Assembly (NCBI GenBank): GCA_902464615.1
Contig: CABQKA010000009.1
Coordinates: forward strand, 23,162 to 87,161
Direction: 5' to 3'
DNA from: an uncultured Prevotella sp.
GTDB lineage: Bacteria > Bacteroidota > Bacteroidia > Bacteroidales > Bacteroidaceae
DNA length: 64,000 nt
Of this stretch, positions 14,729 through 23,325 are shown piece by piece. The position numbers and the translations under genes are program-made. Within the stretch, counting starts at the first letter, position 1. Each line of letters opens with the position of its first letter. The notes below the pieces were generated by a model, which did no database searches, was not told where the DNA came from, and saw only the letters and a program-made list of their open reading frames with translations.

Positions 14729-15982
14729 TCAGCGCGTAGCCGCCTCCCGCCGGTGCCTCCACTGGTAAAAGGCCACGACGAGAAGTGCCGTCAGCAGTTC
14801 GGCAACAGGCATGGCGAGCCAGATGCCCTCCGTCCCAAGCCAACGGGGCAGGAGCAGGAAGCTCGGCACCAGCAGCACGAACCCGCGCAACAAGGCAAAG
14901 GACGTGGCGGGCGCCACGCGCTCCACACTCTGAAAGTAGCCGACGGCCGTAATGTTAAAGATAAAAGGCAGGAAGCCCGCCGCGAAATATGGGAAACCGG
15001 CGGCCGCAATCTGCGCCGCCCGCGTCCCGCCATCGACAAACAGGCCCACAAACCCCGCGGGCAGGAACACGAAGGCGGCCGTCACCACCAGACCGCAGAC
15101 GAAGGCCGTCTCGAGCGCGGTCTTCTCGGCCATGCGGGTCCGGATATGGTTGCCCATGCCGAAATTGTAGCTCAGGATGGGCTGCGCCGACTGCGCGATG
15201 GCGTTGCCTACCATGAAGATGAAGGGCGTATAGTAGCAGGCTATGCCGAAGGCGCCCACACCGTCGTCTCCCAGGTAGCGCATGAAGACATGGTTGCCCA
15301 TGAACATGAGGACTGCCAGCGTGGCTTCACCGAGCAAGGCGGGGGAGCCGATGCGGCACTGGTTGGCCACGTTGCGCACCGTCAGGCGCAGGCTGCGCGC
15401 GCTCAGCTTGATGCGCGCCGGACGCAGGGAGCGCGCGAAACCGATGAGATAGGCCACAGCCATAATCCCCCCGGCGGCGGTGCTGATGGACGTGGCAAAG
15501 GCCGCTCCCATCAGTCCCCACTGGAAGGGGAACATGAACAGCCAGTCCAGGAACACGTTAAGCCCGGCGGCGACCAGGCTGCACGCCATGGCGTAGTTGG
15601 GCGAGCCGTCGAGGCGGATGACGAACAGCGAGACGGCGGTCCAGCCCATGAATATCCACGAGGGGACGTACCATACCATGTATTCCTTCACCATAGGCAT
15701 CAGGTGGCGCGAGGCCCCCAGCCAGCCGGCCGCATGCTCCGGGAAAGCCAGCATCCAGACTATGGGTATGGCGATGACCACCGTGACAAACGAAAGCGCC
15801 TGCGTCACATTGTAGCGCGCCACGCGGACCTGCCCGCGCGAAAGATAGACAGAGGCGACGACCGAGCAGCCCGTGCCGACCATCAGGCCGACCCCGGTGA
15901 GCAGCATTTTTTGTCGGGCCGTAAAGGTTAAAAAACGTCGGAAAAGGCAGGTGGGGATGCGTCCGGACGCTTTTTTGTCCAT
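14729..15982 (-). CDS. MATE-family efflux transporter, N-terminally short
   Basis: A 417-residue multidrug/toxin extrusion transporter. Many hydrophobic segments and typical MATE sequence (VGTGCSVVASVYLSRG, GNAIAQSAQPILSYNFG) are visible through to the C-terminus. The ATG at 15982 is the last start before the frame runs antisense into the GH92 gene, yet alignment by eye places GVGLMVGTGCSVVAS at the usual second transmembrane helix. About 50-60 residues, including helix 1, therefore seem to be missing compared with the family's 440-460 residues. The gene may be a 5'-truncated remnant after rearrangement next to the GH92 promoter, or a functional short form. No TAnnTTTG promoter is seen on its side. 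Function as a transporter is uncertain for that reason. Confidence 0.75.
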   Translation of the reverse strand: MDKKASGRIPTCLFRRFLTFTARQKMLLTGVGLMVGTGCSVVASVYLSRGQVRVARYNVTQALSFVTVVIAIPIVWMLAFPEHAAGWLGASRHLMPMVKEYMVWYVPSWIFMGWTAVSLFVIRLDGSPNYAMACSLVAAGLNVFLDWLFMFPFQWGLMGAAFATSISTAAGGIMAVAYLIGFARSLRPARIKLSARSLRLTVRNVANQCRIGSPALLGEATLAVLMFMGNHVFMRYLGDDGVGAFGIACYYTPFIFMVGNAIAQSAQPILSYNFGMGNHIRTRMAEKTALETAFVCGLVVTAAFVFLPAGFVGLFVDGGTRAAQIAAAGFPYFAAGFLPFIFNITAVGYFQSVERVAPATSFALLRGFVLLVPSFLLLPRWLGTEGIWLAMPVAELLTALLVVAFYQWRHRREAATR

Positions 15983-16009
15983 AAATTTGGATAATCGGCC
16001 GGCGAGGAG

Positions 16010-16017
16010 TACCTTTG
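16010..16017 (+). promoter_or_regulatory. -7 promoter element for the first GH92 gene
   Basis: TACCTTTG ends only 4 bp before the ATG at 16022, so transcription should begin at or just after that codon. Either the mRNA is leaderless or translation begins at the in-frame ATG at 16070. Confidence 0.6.
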
Positions 16018-16021
16018 TCAC

Positions 16022-18307
16022 ATGGATACCACTCGTTGCCGCCGCGCGGGCCGCTGTGTCCGCGCCGCCATGACCCTGCTGTTGGGCTGCCAGCTGACAG
16101 CCGCCACGGCACAGGACGATTTCGCCCGTTGGGTAGACCCGTTCATAGGGACCGGCGGGCATGGACACACACACCCGGCGGCCGTAGTCCCGCACGGCAT
16201 GATACAGCCCGGGCCCGACACCCGCAAGAGCGGATGGGACGCCTGCTCGGGCTACCATTACGCCGACTCGACCCTGAACGGCTTTGCCCATACCCGGCTG
16301 AGCGGAACGGGATGCGCGGACTTCGGGGACTTTCTCCTGATGCCCTACACCGGAAAGCCGCAGCTGGCCTACGCGGGAGAGAAGGAGGCCGAATGCCAGA
16401 CCGTCCCCTACGCCTCGCCTTTCCGCCACGCTGAAGAGCATGCCGAACCGGGCTATTACGCTGTATGGCTGCGACGTTACGGCATACAGGCCGAACTGAC
16501 CGCGACCGAACGCGCGGCCCTGCACCGATATACTTATCCGGCCAGTGCACAGGCGGGCTTCATCCTGGACCTGGATTACGGCATACAGGAACAGACAAAC
16601 CTGGAAATGGACGTGGAGGTGATAGACTCGGTGACGCTCTGCGCCCACAGGCGCTCTTATTGGTGGGCCTACGACCAGGAACTCTACTTTTACGCCCAAT
16701 GCTCGAAGCCCTTTTCGGGCTACGACGTGGTGCGCGACACGGTGCAGACCGCCAAAGGCCCGCAGGCCCGCTGTAAGCTGGCAGTACGCTTCGCAACGGC
16801 AGCGGGCGAGACCGTAACGGTCCGCGCGGCCATCTCGGCCGTGGACTACGACGGGGCACGGCGCAACCTGGAATCCGAACTTCCAGGGTGGGATTTCGAC
16901 CACGTGCGCGCCGAGGCAAGGAAGAAATGGAACGACTGGCTGGGACGCATTGACATCGAACCGCGCGACACCGTGTTCTACACCGCACTCTACCACACGG
17001 CCATCGCTCCGGCCCTCTTTTCCGATGCCGACGGGCGCTACCGCGGCATGGACCTGAAGATACACCGCACGGAAGAGCCATACTACACGGTATTCTCGCT
17101 CTGGGACACATTCCGCGCCCTGCACCCGCTCCTGTCGCTTGTCGAGCCGGAAGCCAACGAACACTACCTGCGCGTGTTGCTTCGCAAGGCGGAAGAAGGA
17201 GGCATCGTACCGAAATGGGACTGCGCATCCAACTACACGGCCTGCATGATAGGCTATCACTTCGCGTCGCTGGCCGCCGACGCCTGGAGCAAAGGACTGC
17301 GGAACTTCGACGTAAAGAAAGCATACCGCGCCTGCCTGAAACTGGCAGAAGGCGACACAACGGGCATCTCGCCCGTTGTCCCGGCCTACAAGCGGCGCGA
17401 CTTGCTGCCCCCGGCCCGCCGATTGAAAAACGAGTTGGGCTTTATCCCGTGCGAAAAAGACCGCGAAAGTGTGGCCAAGGCGCTGGAATACGCCTACGAC
17501 GACTGGTGCATCGCGCAGCTGGCCCAAGCCTGCGGCGACACGGCCGGCGCCAGCCGTTACCGGCAATGGGGACAGGCATACCGCACTTATTACGACGCGG
17601 CGACGGGCTTCATGCGCGGCCGCCGGAGCGACGGGACCTGGCGCAGTCCCTTCGACCCGCAGCGCTCGGAACACCGCAACGACGACTACTGTGAAGGCAA
17701 CGCCTGGCAATGGACATGGTTCGTGCCTCACGACATCGGGGGACTGATTGGCCTGATGGGCGGCCGCGACACGTTTGCCGCACGCCTTGACAGCCTTTTC
17801 GCGGCCCCGTCCGTAATCTCCGGCGAAACGGTCTCGGCCGACATCTCCGGCCTCATCGGCCAATACGCCCACGGCAACGAGCCAAGCCACCACGTAGCCT
17901 ACCTTTATAACTACGCCGGACGGCCATACCGCACCCAAGAAATCTGCGACAGCATCCTCCACACGCTATACCGCCCCACGCCGGACGGCATCGCAGGCAA
18001 TGAAGACTGCGGACAAATGTCGGCCTGGTACGTATTAGGAGCCATAGGGCTTTACCAAGTATGCCCCGGCCAACCGGTATGGACGCTCGGCCGGCCGCTG
18101 GTAAACCAAGCCCGTCTGAAAATGGCGGAAGGGCGCGAACTGCACATGACGGTACACGGCAACAGCAAGGCCGCACGCTACATCAAGGCCGTGCGTCTTG
18201 ACGGAAAGCCCGTTGACCGCCCGTTCCTAACCCACAAGCAAATATCCCAAGGAAGGCATCTTGAAATCTTCATGAGCGAGACGCCCGCTTCGTGGGGCTG
18301 CGAATAA
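16022..18307 (+). CDS. GH92-family alpha-mannosidase, secreted
   Basis: A 761-residue glycoside hydrolase family 92 enzyme; characterised members are calcium-dependent exo-alpha-mannosidases acting on N-glycans. Family landmarks are WVDPFIGTGGHGHTHPAAVVPHGM at the N-terminal sandwich domain, FSLWDTFRALHPLL, the general-acid region DDYCEGNAWQWTW, NEPSHHVAYLYNYAG, and the base region GNEDCGQMSAWYVLGAIG. A signal peptide spans residues 1-30 if the ATG at 16022 is used (basic RCRRAGRCVR, then hydrophobic TLLLGCQLTAATA). A start at 16070 would remove the basic region. The HH in NEPSHH resembles the alpha-1,2/1,3-mannosidase groups, but linkage cannot be fixed. No SusC/D adjoins it. The RluA-type gene follows 29 bp after. 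Confidence 0.93.
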   Translation: MDTTRCRRAGRCVRAAMTLLLGCQLTAATAQDDFARWVDPFIGTGGHGHTHPAAVVPHGMIQPGPDTRKSGWDACSGYHYADSTLNGFAHTRLSGTGCADFGDFLLMPYTGKPQLAYAGEKEAECQTVPYASPFRHAEEHAEPGYYAVWLRRYGIQAELTATERAALHRYTYPASAQAGFILDLDYGIQEQTNLEMDVEVIDSVTLCAHRRSYWWAYDQELYFYAQCSKPFSGYDVVRDTVQTAKGPQARCKLAVRFATAAGETVTVRAAISAVDYDGARRNLESELPGWDFDHVRAEARKKWNDWLGRIDIEPRDTVFYTALYHTAIAPALFSDADGRYRGMDLKIHRTEEPYYTVFSLWDTFRALHPLLSLVEPEANEHYLRVLLRKAEEGGIVPKWDCASNYTACMIGYHFASLAADAWSKGLRNFDVKKAYRACLKLAEGDTTGISPVVPAYKRRDLLPPARRLKNELGFIPCEKDRESVAKALEYAYDDWCIAQLAQACGDTAGASRYRQWGQAYRTYYDAATGFMRGRRSDGTWRSPFDPQRSEHRNDDYCEGNAWQWTWFVPHDIGGLIGLMGGRDTFAARLDSLFAAPSVISGETVSADISGLIGQYAHGNEPSHHVAYLYNYAGRPYRTQEICDSILHTLYRPTPDGIAGNEDCGQMSAWYVLGAIGLYQVCPGQPVWTLGRPLVNQARLKMAEGRELHMTVHGNSKAARYIKAVRLDGKPVDRPFLTHKQISQGRHLEIFMSETPASWGCE

Positions 18308-18336
18308 ACTGCCCTGCAAATATCCCTACAAATCAC

Positions 18337-19224
18337 ATGCGACACCACTCCACTACACCCCAAGAAACAATCTTTACCGTCAAAGAACCTACGACGCTGC
18401 TCCCCTTCATCCAGTCTGCACTCGACGGCATCAGCCATACGCGGGCCAAAGCCATCCTCAAGGGGGGAGGCGTCACGGTGGACCATAAAATCCGCCAACA
18501 GTACGACTATCCGCTCGAACCCGGCATGACCGTCGGCATCTCCAAGCGCAAGCCCGGCCCGACCCTCACCAGCAAATTCATCAAACTGGTCTATGAAGAC
18601 GCAGACCTTGTCGTCATTGAAAAAAGTCCGGGCATCTTGTCCATGGCCACGTCGCACCACGCATTCTGCGTCAAGAAACTCCTCGACGAATATTTCCACC
18701 GGACACGCCAGCACTGCAACGCACACGTCGTCCACCGTCTGGACCGCGACACATCCGGCCTGCTCGTCTACGCCAAAACGCTCCGCGCCGAACAAATATT
18801 GGAACACAACTGGCACGAAATCGTCACCGACCGCCGTTACGTGGCCCTCGTAAGCGGCCAGTTGCCCCAGGAACAGGGCACCTGCAAAAGCTGGCTGAAA
18901 GACAACAAAGCCTACTTCACCCTCTCATCCCCTGTCGACAACGGCGGCAAATACGCCGTCACCCACTACCGGCAATTGCGCACCGACGGGCGGCACTCAC
19001 TCGTTGAGTTAAAGCTCGAAACAGGCCGCAAGAACCAGATCCGGGTCCACATGCAGGATCTCGGAACCCCTGTCTGCGGCGACACCAAATACGGCAACGG
19101 CGACGACCCGATAGGCCGCCTCGCCCTGCATGCCTTCCGCCTCAATTTCTACCACCCCATCAGCGGAGAGCCCCTACAATTCGACGTCCCTATCCCTAAA
19201 TCCTTCTACCGCGCATTCGACTAA
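18337..19224 (+). CDS. RluA-family pseudouridine synthase
   Basis: A 295-residue pseudouridine synthase of the RluA/RluD family, which isomerises specific uridines in rRNA or tRNA. An N-terminal S4-like RNA-binding segment (SALDGISHTRAKAILKGGGVTVD) precedes the catalytic domain, where HRLDRDTSGLLVYAK contains the catalytic Asp and ETGRKNQIRVHMQDLGTPVCGD the second conserved block. The start at 18337 (MRHHSTTPQ) avoids overlap with the GH92 gene. The gene probably shares the GH92 transcript. The target uridine cannot be assigned from sequence. Confidence 0.92.
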   Translation: MRHHSTTPQETIFTVKEPTTLLPFIQSALDGISHTRAKAILKGGGVTVDHKIRQQYDYPLEPGMTVGISKRKPGPTLTSKFIKLVYEDADLVVIEKSPGILSMATSHHAFCVKKLLDEYFHRTRQHCNAHVVHRLDRDTSGLLVYAKTLRAEQILEHNWHEIVTDRRYVALVSGQLPQEQGTCKSWLKDNKAYFTLSSPVDNGGKYAVTHYRQLRTDGRHSLVELKLETGRKNQIRVHMQDLGTPVCGDTKYGNGDDPIGRLALHAFRLNFYHPISGEPLQFDVPIPKSFYRAFD

Positions 19225-19357
19225 ATCCATACGCCACGCCTCCGGGTAGAAGTTAATGAAAACAAAAAAGGAAGCCGGTCCCGTCAGAAATGCGTAAATT
19301 GCGCCCAAATTGCTTAGGAAGTAGTCAAAACAGCAACAAACTAAAGCCAACAAACAT

Positions 19358-20233
19358 ATGAAGTACACGATTGCTATTACGGCCTTAACGGCCACAGCAC
19401 TTATGACGAGCTGTGTAAGCAAGCAGAAGTATGCTGAGCTGCAGACCAACTACGACCAGCTCCAGAGCGAGCACGGCGACCTTCAGCGCAGCTACAACGA
19501 TTCGCAAGTCCGGCTCGCCACGTGCAACGCCAACTCCAAGAGCCTCGAAGAGCGCCTGGCCGAAGAGCAGGCACGCAACAAAGAGCTCCGCGAAGCCTAT
19601 GCACAGCTCCAAGGCTCCTACGCCACCAACGTGCAGCAAGGCAACGTCAACATCTCAAAGCTGGTAGACGAAATCAACGCCTCTAACAAATTCATCAAGC
19701 AGCTTGTCGAGGCCAAGAGCAAGAGCGACTCACTCAACCAAGCGCTTACAAACAAGCTCACACGCTCTCTTACCCGCGAAGAGATGAACGACGTAGACGT
19801 GCAAGTATTAAAAGGCGTTGTTTACATTTCCTTGGCCGACAACATGCTTTATAAGAGCGGGTCTTACGAGATTGGCGACCGCGCCGGCGAGACGCTTTCC
19901 AAAATTGCCAAGATTATCCTCGACTACAAAGACTATGATGTCCTTGTCGAAGGCAATACGGACAACGTGCCCATCAACCAGAAGAATATCCGCAATAACT
20001 GGGACCTCTCGGCGTTGCGTGCTTCCTCTGTTGTCCAGGCTTTGCAGAACGACTACGGTGTAGACCCCAAACGCCTCAGCGCAGCAGGCCGTGGTGAGTA
20101 CAACCCCATTGCCTCGAACGACAGTGCGACCGGACGCCAGCGTAACCGCCGCACGCAAATCATCATCACTCCCAAACTCGATCAGTTCCTCGACCTCATC
20201 GACCAGGCCCCGGAGGAAGCTACCGACGACTAA
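19358..20233 (+). CDS. OmpA-family lipoprotein with coiled coil
   Basis: A 291-residue outer-membrane-associated lipoprotein. The signal ends in the lipobox LMTSC (Cys19). Residues 25-145 are a heptad-rich coiled coil (QTNYDQLQSEHGDLQRSYNDSQ and following). Residues 150-275 form an OmpA/MotB peptidoglycan-binding domain with VEGNTDNVPI, NWDLSALRASSVV and GRQRNRRTQIII, the diaminopimelate-binding type motifs. It probably links the outer membrane to peptidoglycan. The gene stands alone with a large bidirectional terminator after it. I see no TAnnTTTG element in the 130 bp upstream. Confidence 0.9.
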   Translation: MKYTIAITALTATALMTSCVSKQKYAELQTNYDQLQSEHGDLQRSYNDSQVRLATCNANSKSLEERLAEEQARNKELREAYAQLQGSYATNVQQGNVNISKLVDEINASNKFIKQLVEAKSKSDSLNQALTNKLTRSLTREEMNDVDVQVLKGVVYISLADNMLYKSGSYEIGDRAGETLSKIAKIILDYKDYDVLVEGNTDNVPINQKNIRNNWDLSALRASSVVQALQNDYGVDPKRLSAAGRGEYNPIASNDSATGRQRNRRTQIIITPKLDQFLDLIDQAPEEATDD

Positions 20234-20242
20234 ACACGCTAC

Positions 20243-20299
20243 CCTATACGCCAAGCCGGGCCGCCCCGTCACACGGAGCGGCCCGGCTTGGCGTATAGG
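20243..20299. terminator. 22-bp perfect hairpin between convergent genes
   Basis: The arms at 20243-20264 and 20278-20299 (beginning CCTATACGCCAAGCC and ending GGCTTGGCGTATAGG) are perfect inverted repeats with a 13-nt loop, between the OmpA-family gene and the response regulator. There is no T tract, but it is the longest perfect stem in the window. Confidence 0.7.
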
Positions 20300-20311
20300 C
20301 AGGTCACACCA

Positions 20312-20989
20312 TCATTCACACGGCACCGTGATAAACCCGCGCTCCACCGCCTTCATGACGAGGTCGGCCGAATTGCGCGCACCGAATTTCAACATCAAGC
20401 TTTTACGGTGCGTCTCCACGGTATTGTCTGAAATAAAAAGCCGTTCCGAAATCTCCGCCGTCGTCCATCCGCGGGCTATTCCCTTAAGCACTTCCAACTC
20501 GCGTACGGTCGGGACCTCACACATCTGGGCCGCCGCGCGCCGCCGGCGGTTCAGCCGGTCATACACCTCGCGGAAACGCGGACAATAATACCGTTCGCCC
20601 TCCAGCACGCAAGCCACGGCGTGCCGGAGCAACTGCGGCTCTGAAGACTTCAGCACCACGGCGTCCACGTTATAGTCGGCCAGCTTGCAAAGCGTCCATA
20701 TCTCCTCGTGCATCGTACCGACCACAATCCGGGCACCGGGCTGCCGCTGACGGATGCGGCGTATCAATTCGAAGCCATCCATGTCCGGTAGCTCTATGTC
20801 TATGACAAAAACGTCCACATGCGCAGCCCGGAGCCGCTCAAGCGCATCGGCGCCCGTGCGCGCCGTAACCAGGCCGGTCACGCCCGGAAGGGTGGAAAGC
20901 AAACTCCTTATCCCTTCCAGCACCAGCCCGTGGTCGTCCACTATGACCAGATTCGTACTCCGCGCTTCTTGATTCGGTGTAACAGACAT
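20312..20989 (-). CDS. NarL/LuxR-family response regulator
   Basis: A 225-residue two-component response regulator. The receiver domain (residues about 13-130) has the acidic pocket VDDH (Asp18, Asp19), phospho-acceptor Asp64 in FVIDIELPDMDG and the conserved Lys in VVLKSSE. A linker leads to a LuxR-type helix-turn-helix (VRELEVLKGIARGWTTAEISERLFISDNTVETHRKSL, here split for reading as VRELEVLKGIARGWT and ISDNTVETHRKS). It follows the sensor kinase gene by 78 bp and has its own TAATTTTG element in that gap. The signal and targets are unknown. Confidence 0.93.
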   Translation of the reverse strand: MSVTPNQEARSTNLVIVDDHGLVLEGIRSLLSTLPGVTGLVTARTGADALERLRAAHVDVFVIDIELPDMDGFELIRRIRQRQPGARIVVGTMHEEIWTLCKLADYNVDAVVLKSSEPQLLRHAVACVLEGERYYCPRFREVYDRLNRRRRAAAQMCEVPTVRELEVLKGIARGWTTAEISERLFISDNTVETHRKSLMLKFGARNSADLVMKAVERGFITVPCE

Positions 20990-21019
20990 TCAACGAAAAT
21001 AAACACACTTATTTTTGTG

Positions 21020-21027
21020 CAAAATTA
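21020..21027 (-). promoter_or_regulatory. -7 promoter element for the response regulator
   Basis: TAATTTTG on the minus strand lies 31 bp upstream of the response-regulator ATG, inside the gap after the kinase gene. It suggests that the regulator can be expressed independently of the kinase. Confidence 0.55.
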
Positions 21028-21067
21028 AAGAATCGTGTTTACCGCGGCCTCACGGTTTTCCGTGATT

Positions 21068-22894
21068 TTATACCGTGACGGTGCGGAAATCGGCCACCCG
21101 GAGCAAGAGTTTCGTCCCGTCTTTGCCTGTCTCGCAAGTCAGGTTTCCGCCCATCGCGGCCGCCCGGCGTCGCATGCCGGCCAGCCCGGCAGTGAAAGCA
21201 CGCTGGCTCCCGTCCATCCCGCTCCCGTCGTCGGCGACGACGAGGCACAACGCGGCCGGCAAGTCTAAAGACAGCCTGACGTCCACGCGATGCGCGCGGG
21301 CATGCTTCATGCTGTTGGCCACAGCCTCCTGTACGATACGGTACACGCCGAGCGCCACCGTGCGCGGTATCTCTCCCCACGGCGCGTCCGGCGTGGCGCA
21401 TTCGTAAGCCACGGCCACGCCGCCGCTGCCATCCAGTTGGCCAAGATAGTCCCACAGCACATCGTCGAGCGTTGCCTCCCGGAATACCGGGGGCAACAGT
21501 CCGTGCGACATCTCGCGCACGCTCTGCCGCGCACGCCGCAGCCTTTCTGTCCACGGGCTGCCGGCAGGCAACGTGTCGCGCAGTCCCATCTCGACCGCCA
21601 GCAGGTCGTTGGCCACGCCGTCGTGCAGTTCTCCGGCCAGCCTTTCCCGTTCGCTCTCCAGCCCTTCCAGGTAACGGCGCGTGGCCCGTTGCTCAGCCGT
21701 CCGTTCCAACTCGGCATATTCGCGCCCCAACTGCTCGGCGCGCCGACGCTCGTGCTCCGTCCGCACCCGCTGGCGCAGGACGAGCACCGCGCCGCCCAGC
21801 AGGACGAACAGCCCGACGCCCGCCACTGCCGCCAAGCGCCGCCGCGACACCTGCGCTTCGGCCTTGCGGCGCGCCTCGCTTTCTTTCAGTTTCCACTCCT
21901 TCTCGCGCGTCTCGTACTTCGCCGCCATCTCCTCCATCGCCGTAGACTTTTCCGCGGCAAAGATGGAGTCGCGCAGGGTTGTGGCCTGCTCCAGGCTGGC
22001 ATAGGCCTTACGGTAATTTCCCATTGCGGCATAACAACGGTGCAGGTTGTTGTAGGCATCATAAGTCACATATGGATAGGCCCCGATACCCTCCAGGCCG
22101 AGCAGCCCGAGCAATGCCTCCGCCGCGCCGGCCCACGCCTGCTGTTCCATCAGGACAAGGGCGGAGGTCTGGTAGTAGTTCACCAACACCATGAACGAAG
22201 AGGTCTGCTTCGCCAGTCCGGCCGCACGTCTCTGTGCCTGCCGCAGCGCGTCGGTCTTGCCTTGGCGCCACAATACGACGAAGCAATAGCACAATGCCTG
22301 CAGCTCCTGGTCCACGGCTCCCGCGGCCCGGGCCGCCTCTACGCTCCGCAACAGGAATGGCTCGGCCTCTGCGTCGCGCCCGCAGACCAGGAATATGGAA
22401 CCGAGCACCGGGTCCGTCTGCATGCGGAATGCGGGGTTGCGCAAGTGGTGCTCCATTGCCGCAACCTTGCGCGCATAGGCCAGTGCCTGCTCCTTATGTT
22501 GCTCGTCCACGTATAGCGTAGCCAGATTCACGTATAGCGTGGCTACGTTCTCTGCCGTTACCGAGTCGGACAAGTCGGCCCCCACGGCCAGGCGGAGTGC
22601 CGACTCGTAAGTGCGGAGCGCCTCCTGCGGCCGGCCGGACGAGCGTTGGTAGACGCCCAGCGAGGCCAGCGCGCCGATTTCCCCGGCACGGTCGGCCGCC
22701 CGCCGCGCCTCGGCCACGGCGCTGCGGGCCACGGCCACGGCGGAGTCGGGAAGTCCGGCAGCATAAAAGGAATCGGCCCTCGCGCCCAGTTCCGCTGTGC
22801 GTGAGGGCAAGCCGTGAGGAGACACGCCGCCTTGGGCCGGACTACCGGCGATAAAAGCGAAGAAATAAGACAACAGTAACAGATATTTTTTCAT
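21068..22894 (-). CDS. TPR-containing sensor histidine kinase (HisKA_3 type)
   Basis: A 608-residue sensor kinase of the NarX/LiaS class. Residues 1-21 are a signal peptide, residues 35-310 carry TPR-like helical repeats expected in the periplasm, residues 353-373 are the single transmembrane helix, and a coiled linker leads to the HisKA_3 motif ERLAGELHDGVANDLL with His424 as phospho-acceptor. The ATPase domain shows QEAVANSMKHA (N box) and VVADDGSGM (G box). It pairs with the adjacent NarL-type regulator. A periplasmic TPR sensor suggests protein or peptide sensing, which is inference. Confidence 0.93.
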   Translation of the reverse strand: MKKYLLLLSYFFAFIAGSPAQGGVSPHGLPSRTAELGARADSFYAAGLPDSAVAVARSAVAEARRAADRAGEIGALASLGVYQRSSGRPQEALRTYESALRLAVGADLSDSVTAENVATLYVNLATLYVDEQHKEQALAYARKVAAMEHHLRNPAFRMQTDPVLGSIFLVCGRDAEAEPFLLRSVEAARAAGAVDQELQALCYCFVVLWRQGKTDALRQAQRRAAGLAKQTSSFMVLVNYYQTSALVLMEQQAWAGAAEALLGLLGLEGIGAYPYVTYDAYNNLHRCYAAMGNYRKAYASLEQATTLRDSIFAAEKSTAMEEMAAKYETREKEWKLKESEARRKAEAQVSRRRLAAVAGVGLFVLLGGAVLVLRQRVRTEHERRRAEQLGREYAELERTAEQRATRRYLEGLESERERLAGELHDGVANDLLAVEMGLRDTLPAGSPWTERLRRARQSVREMSHGLLPPVFREATLDDVLWDYLGQLDGSGGVAVAYECATPDAPWGEIPRTVALGVYRIVQEAVANSMKHARAHRVDVRLSLDLPAALCLVVADDGSGMDGSQRAFTAGLAGMRRRAAAMGGNLTCETGKDGTKLLLRVADFRTVTV

Positions 22895-22997
22895 AGCTCA
22901 ACAAGATTATGCGGGTTTCCGACAGCACGAAGCGCGCGCAGGATTGGTCCGGGAACGACGTAAGCACATGCGGGCCAGGACAGGCACACCTGCGTGG

Positions 22998-23005
22998 CAA
23001 ATATA
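22998..23005 (-). promoter_or_regulatory. -7 promoter element for the sensor kinase
   Basis: TATATTTG on the minus strand matches the consensus. The only TTG at roughly the right distance (23028-23030, 22 bp) lies in the loop of the adjacent hairpin. Confidence 0.55.
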
Positions 23006-23008
23006 ACG

Positions 23009-23047
23009 AAAAAACGGCGGCCGGTTGCAAGCCGGCCGCCGTTTTTT
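23009..23047. terminator. Perfect bidirectional terminator-like hairpin in a divergent region
   Basis: AAAAAACGGCGGCCGG (23009-23024) pairs with CCGGCCGCCGTTTTTT (23032-23047) around a 7-nt loop. The sequence is an excellent intrinsic terminator in both directions, although both flanking genes point away from it. Confidence 0.75.
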
Positions 23048-23090
23048 CAGCCATTACGGACAAAAGGCCAATGCCCGCGGCCGCGCGGCT

Positions 23091-23149
23091 ACGGGCATTA
23101 GCCCCGTAAAAACGCGCCCTATTCCCGTAAGGATTTCCCTTATCCCCGT
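23091..23149 (-). repeat. Tripartite 59-bp palindromic element, copy C
   Basis: Units at 23091-23107 (ACGGGCATTAGCCCCGT), 23112-23128 (ACGCGCCCTATTCCCGT) and 23133-23149 (ATTTCCCTTATCCCCGT), with spacers aaaa and aagg. The third unit is the exact reverse complement of unit 1 of copy D, which shows this copy is inverted relative to D. It lies between divergent genes. Confidence 0.85.
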
Positions 23150-23278
23150 GCCGCACCCGCAGTTTCCCGCAGCCGCGCGGCCTGTGCGCAAAGGTCGGCA
23201 AAATAGTCTCCCGATGCGACCGAACGCGCTCAAAATCACGGAATCCCGTGAGCTGTATGTCAAATATATCCACGAATT

Positions 23279-23312
23279 TTGCCAAATAAGCATTTTTGTT
23301 GTTTTACCTTTA
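23279..23312 (+). promoter_or_regulatory. Putative promoter of the secreted-protein operon
   Basis: TTTG at 23279-23282 and TACCTTTA at 23305-23312 (one mismatch to TAnnTTTG) are 22 bp apart, ending 13 bp before the ATG at 23326. Confidence 0.45.
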
Positions 23313-23325
23313 ATACCCTAAAAAG

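Larger units (their letters stand above)
22895..23325. other. Divergent intergenic region of 431 bp
   Basis: It contains the kinase promoter (22998-23005), a perfect A6/T6-flanked hairpin (23009-23047), copy C of the tripartite repeat (23091-23149) and the promoter of the secreted protein (23279-23312). The remaining 23150-23278 shows nothing recognisable. Confidence 0.6.

Noticed and set aside
14729..17962. A 1077-codon open frame extending the MATE gene through the GH92 gene on the opposite strand
   Set aside because: Everything upstream of 15982 is antisense to the well-conserved GH92 coding sequence and crosses its promoter; long antisense frames are common in this GC-rich DNA.
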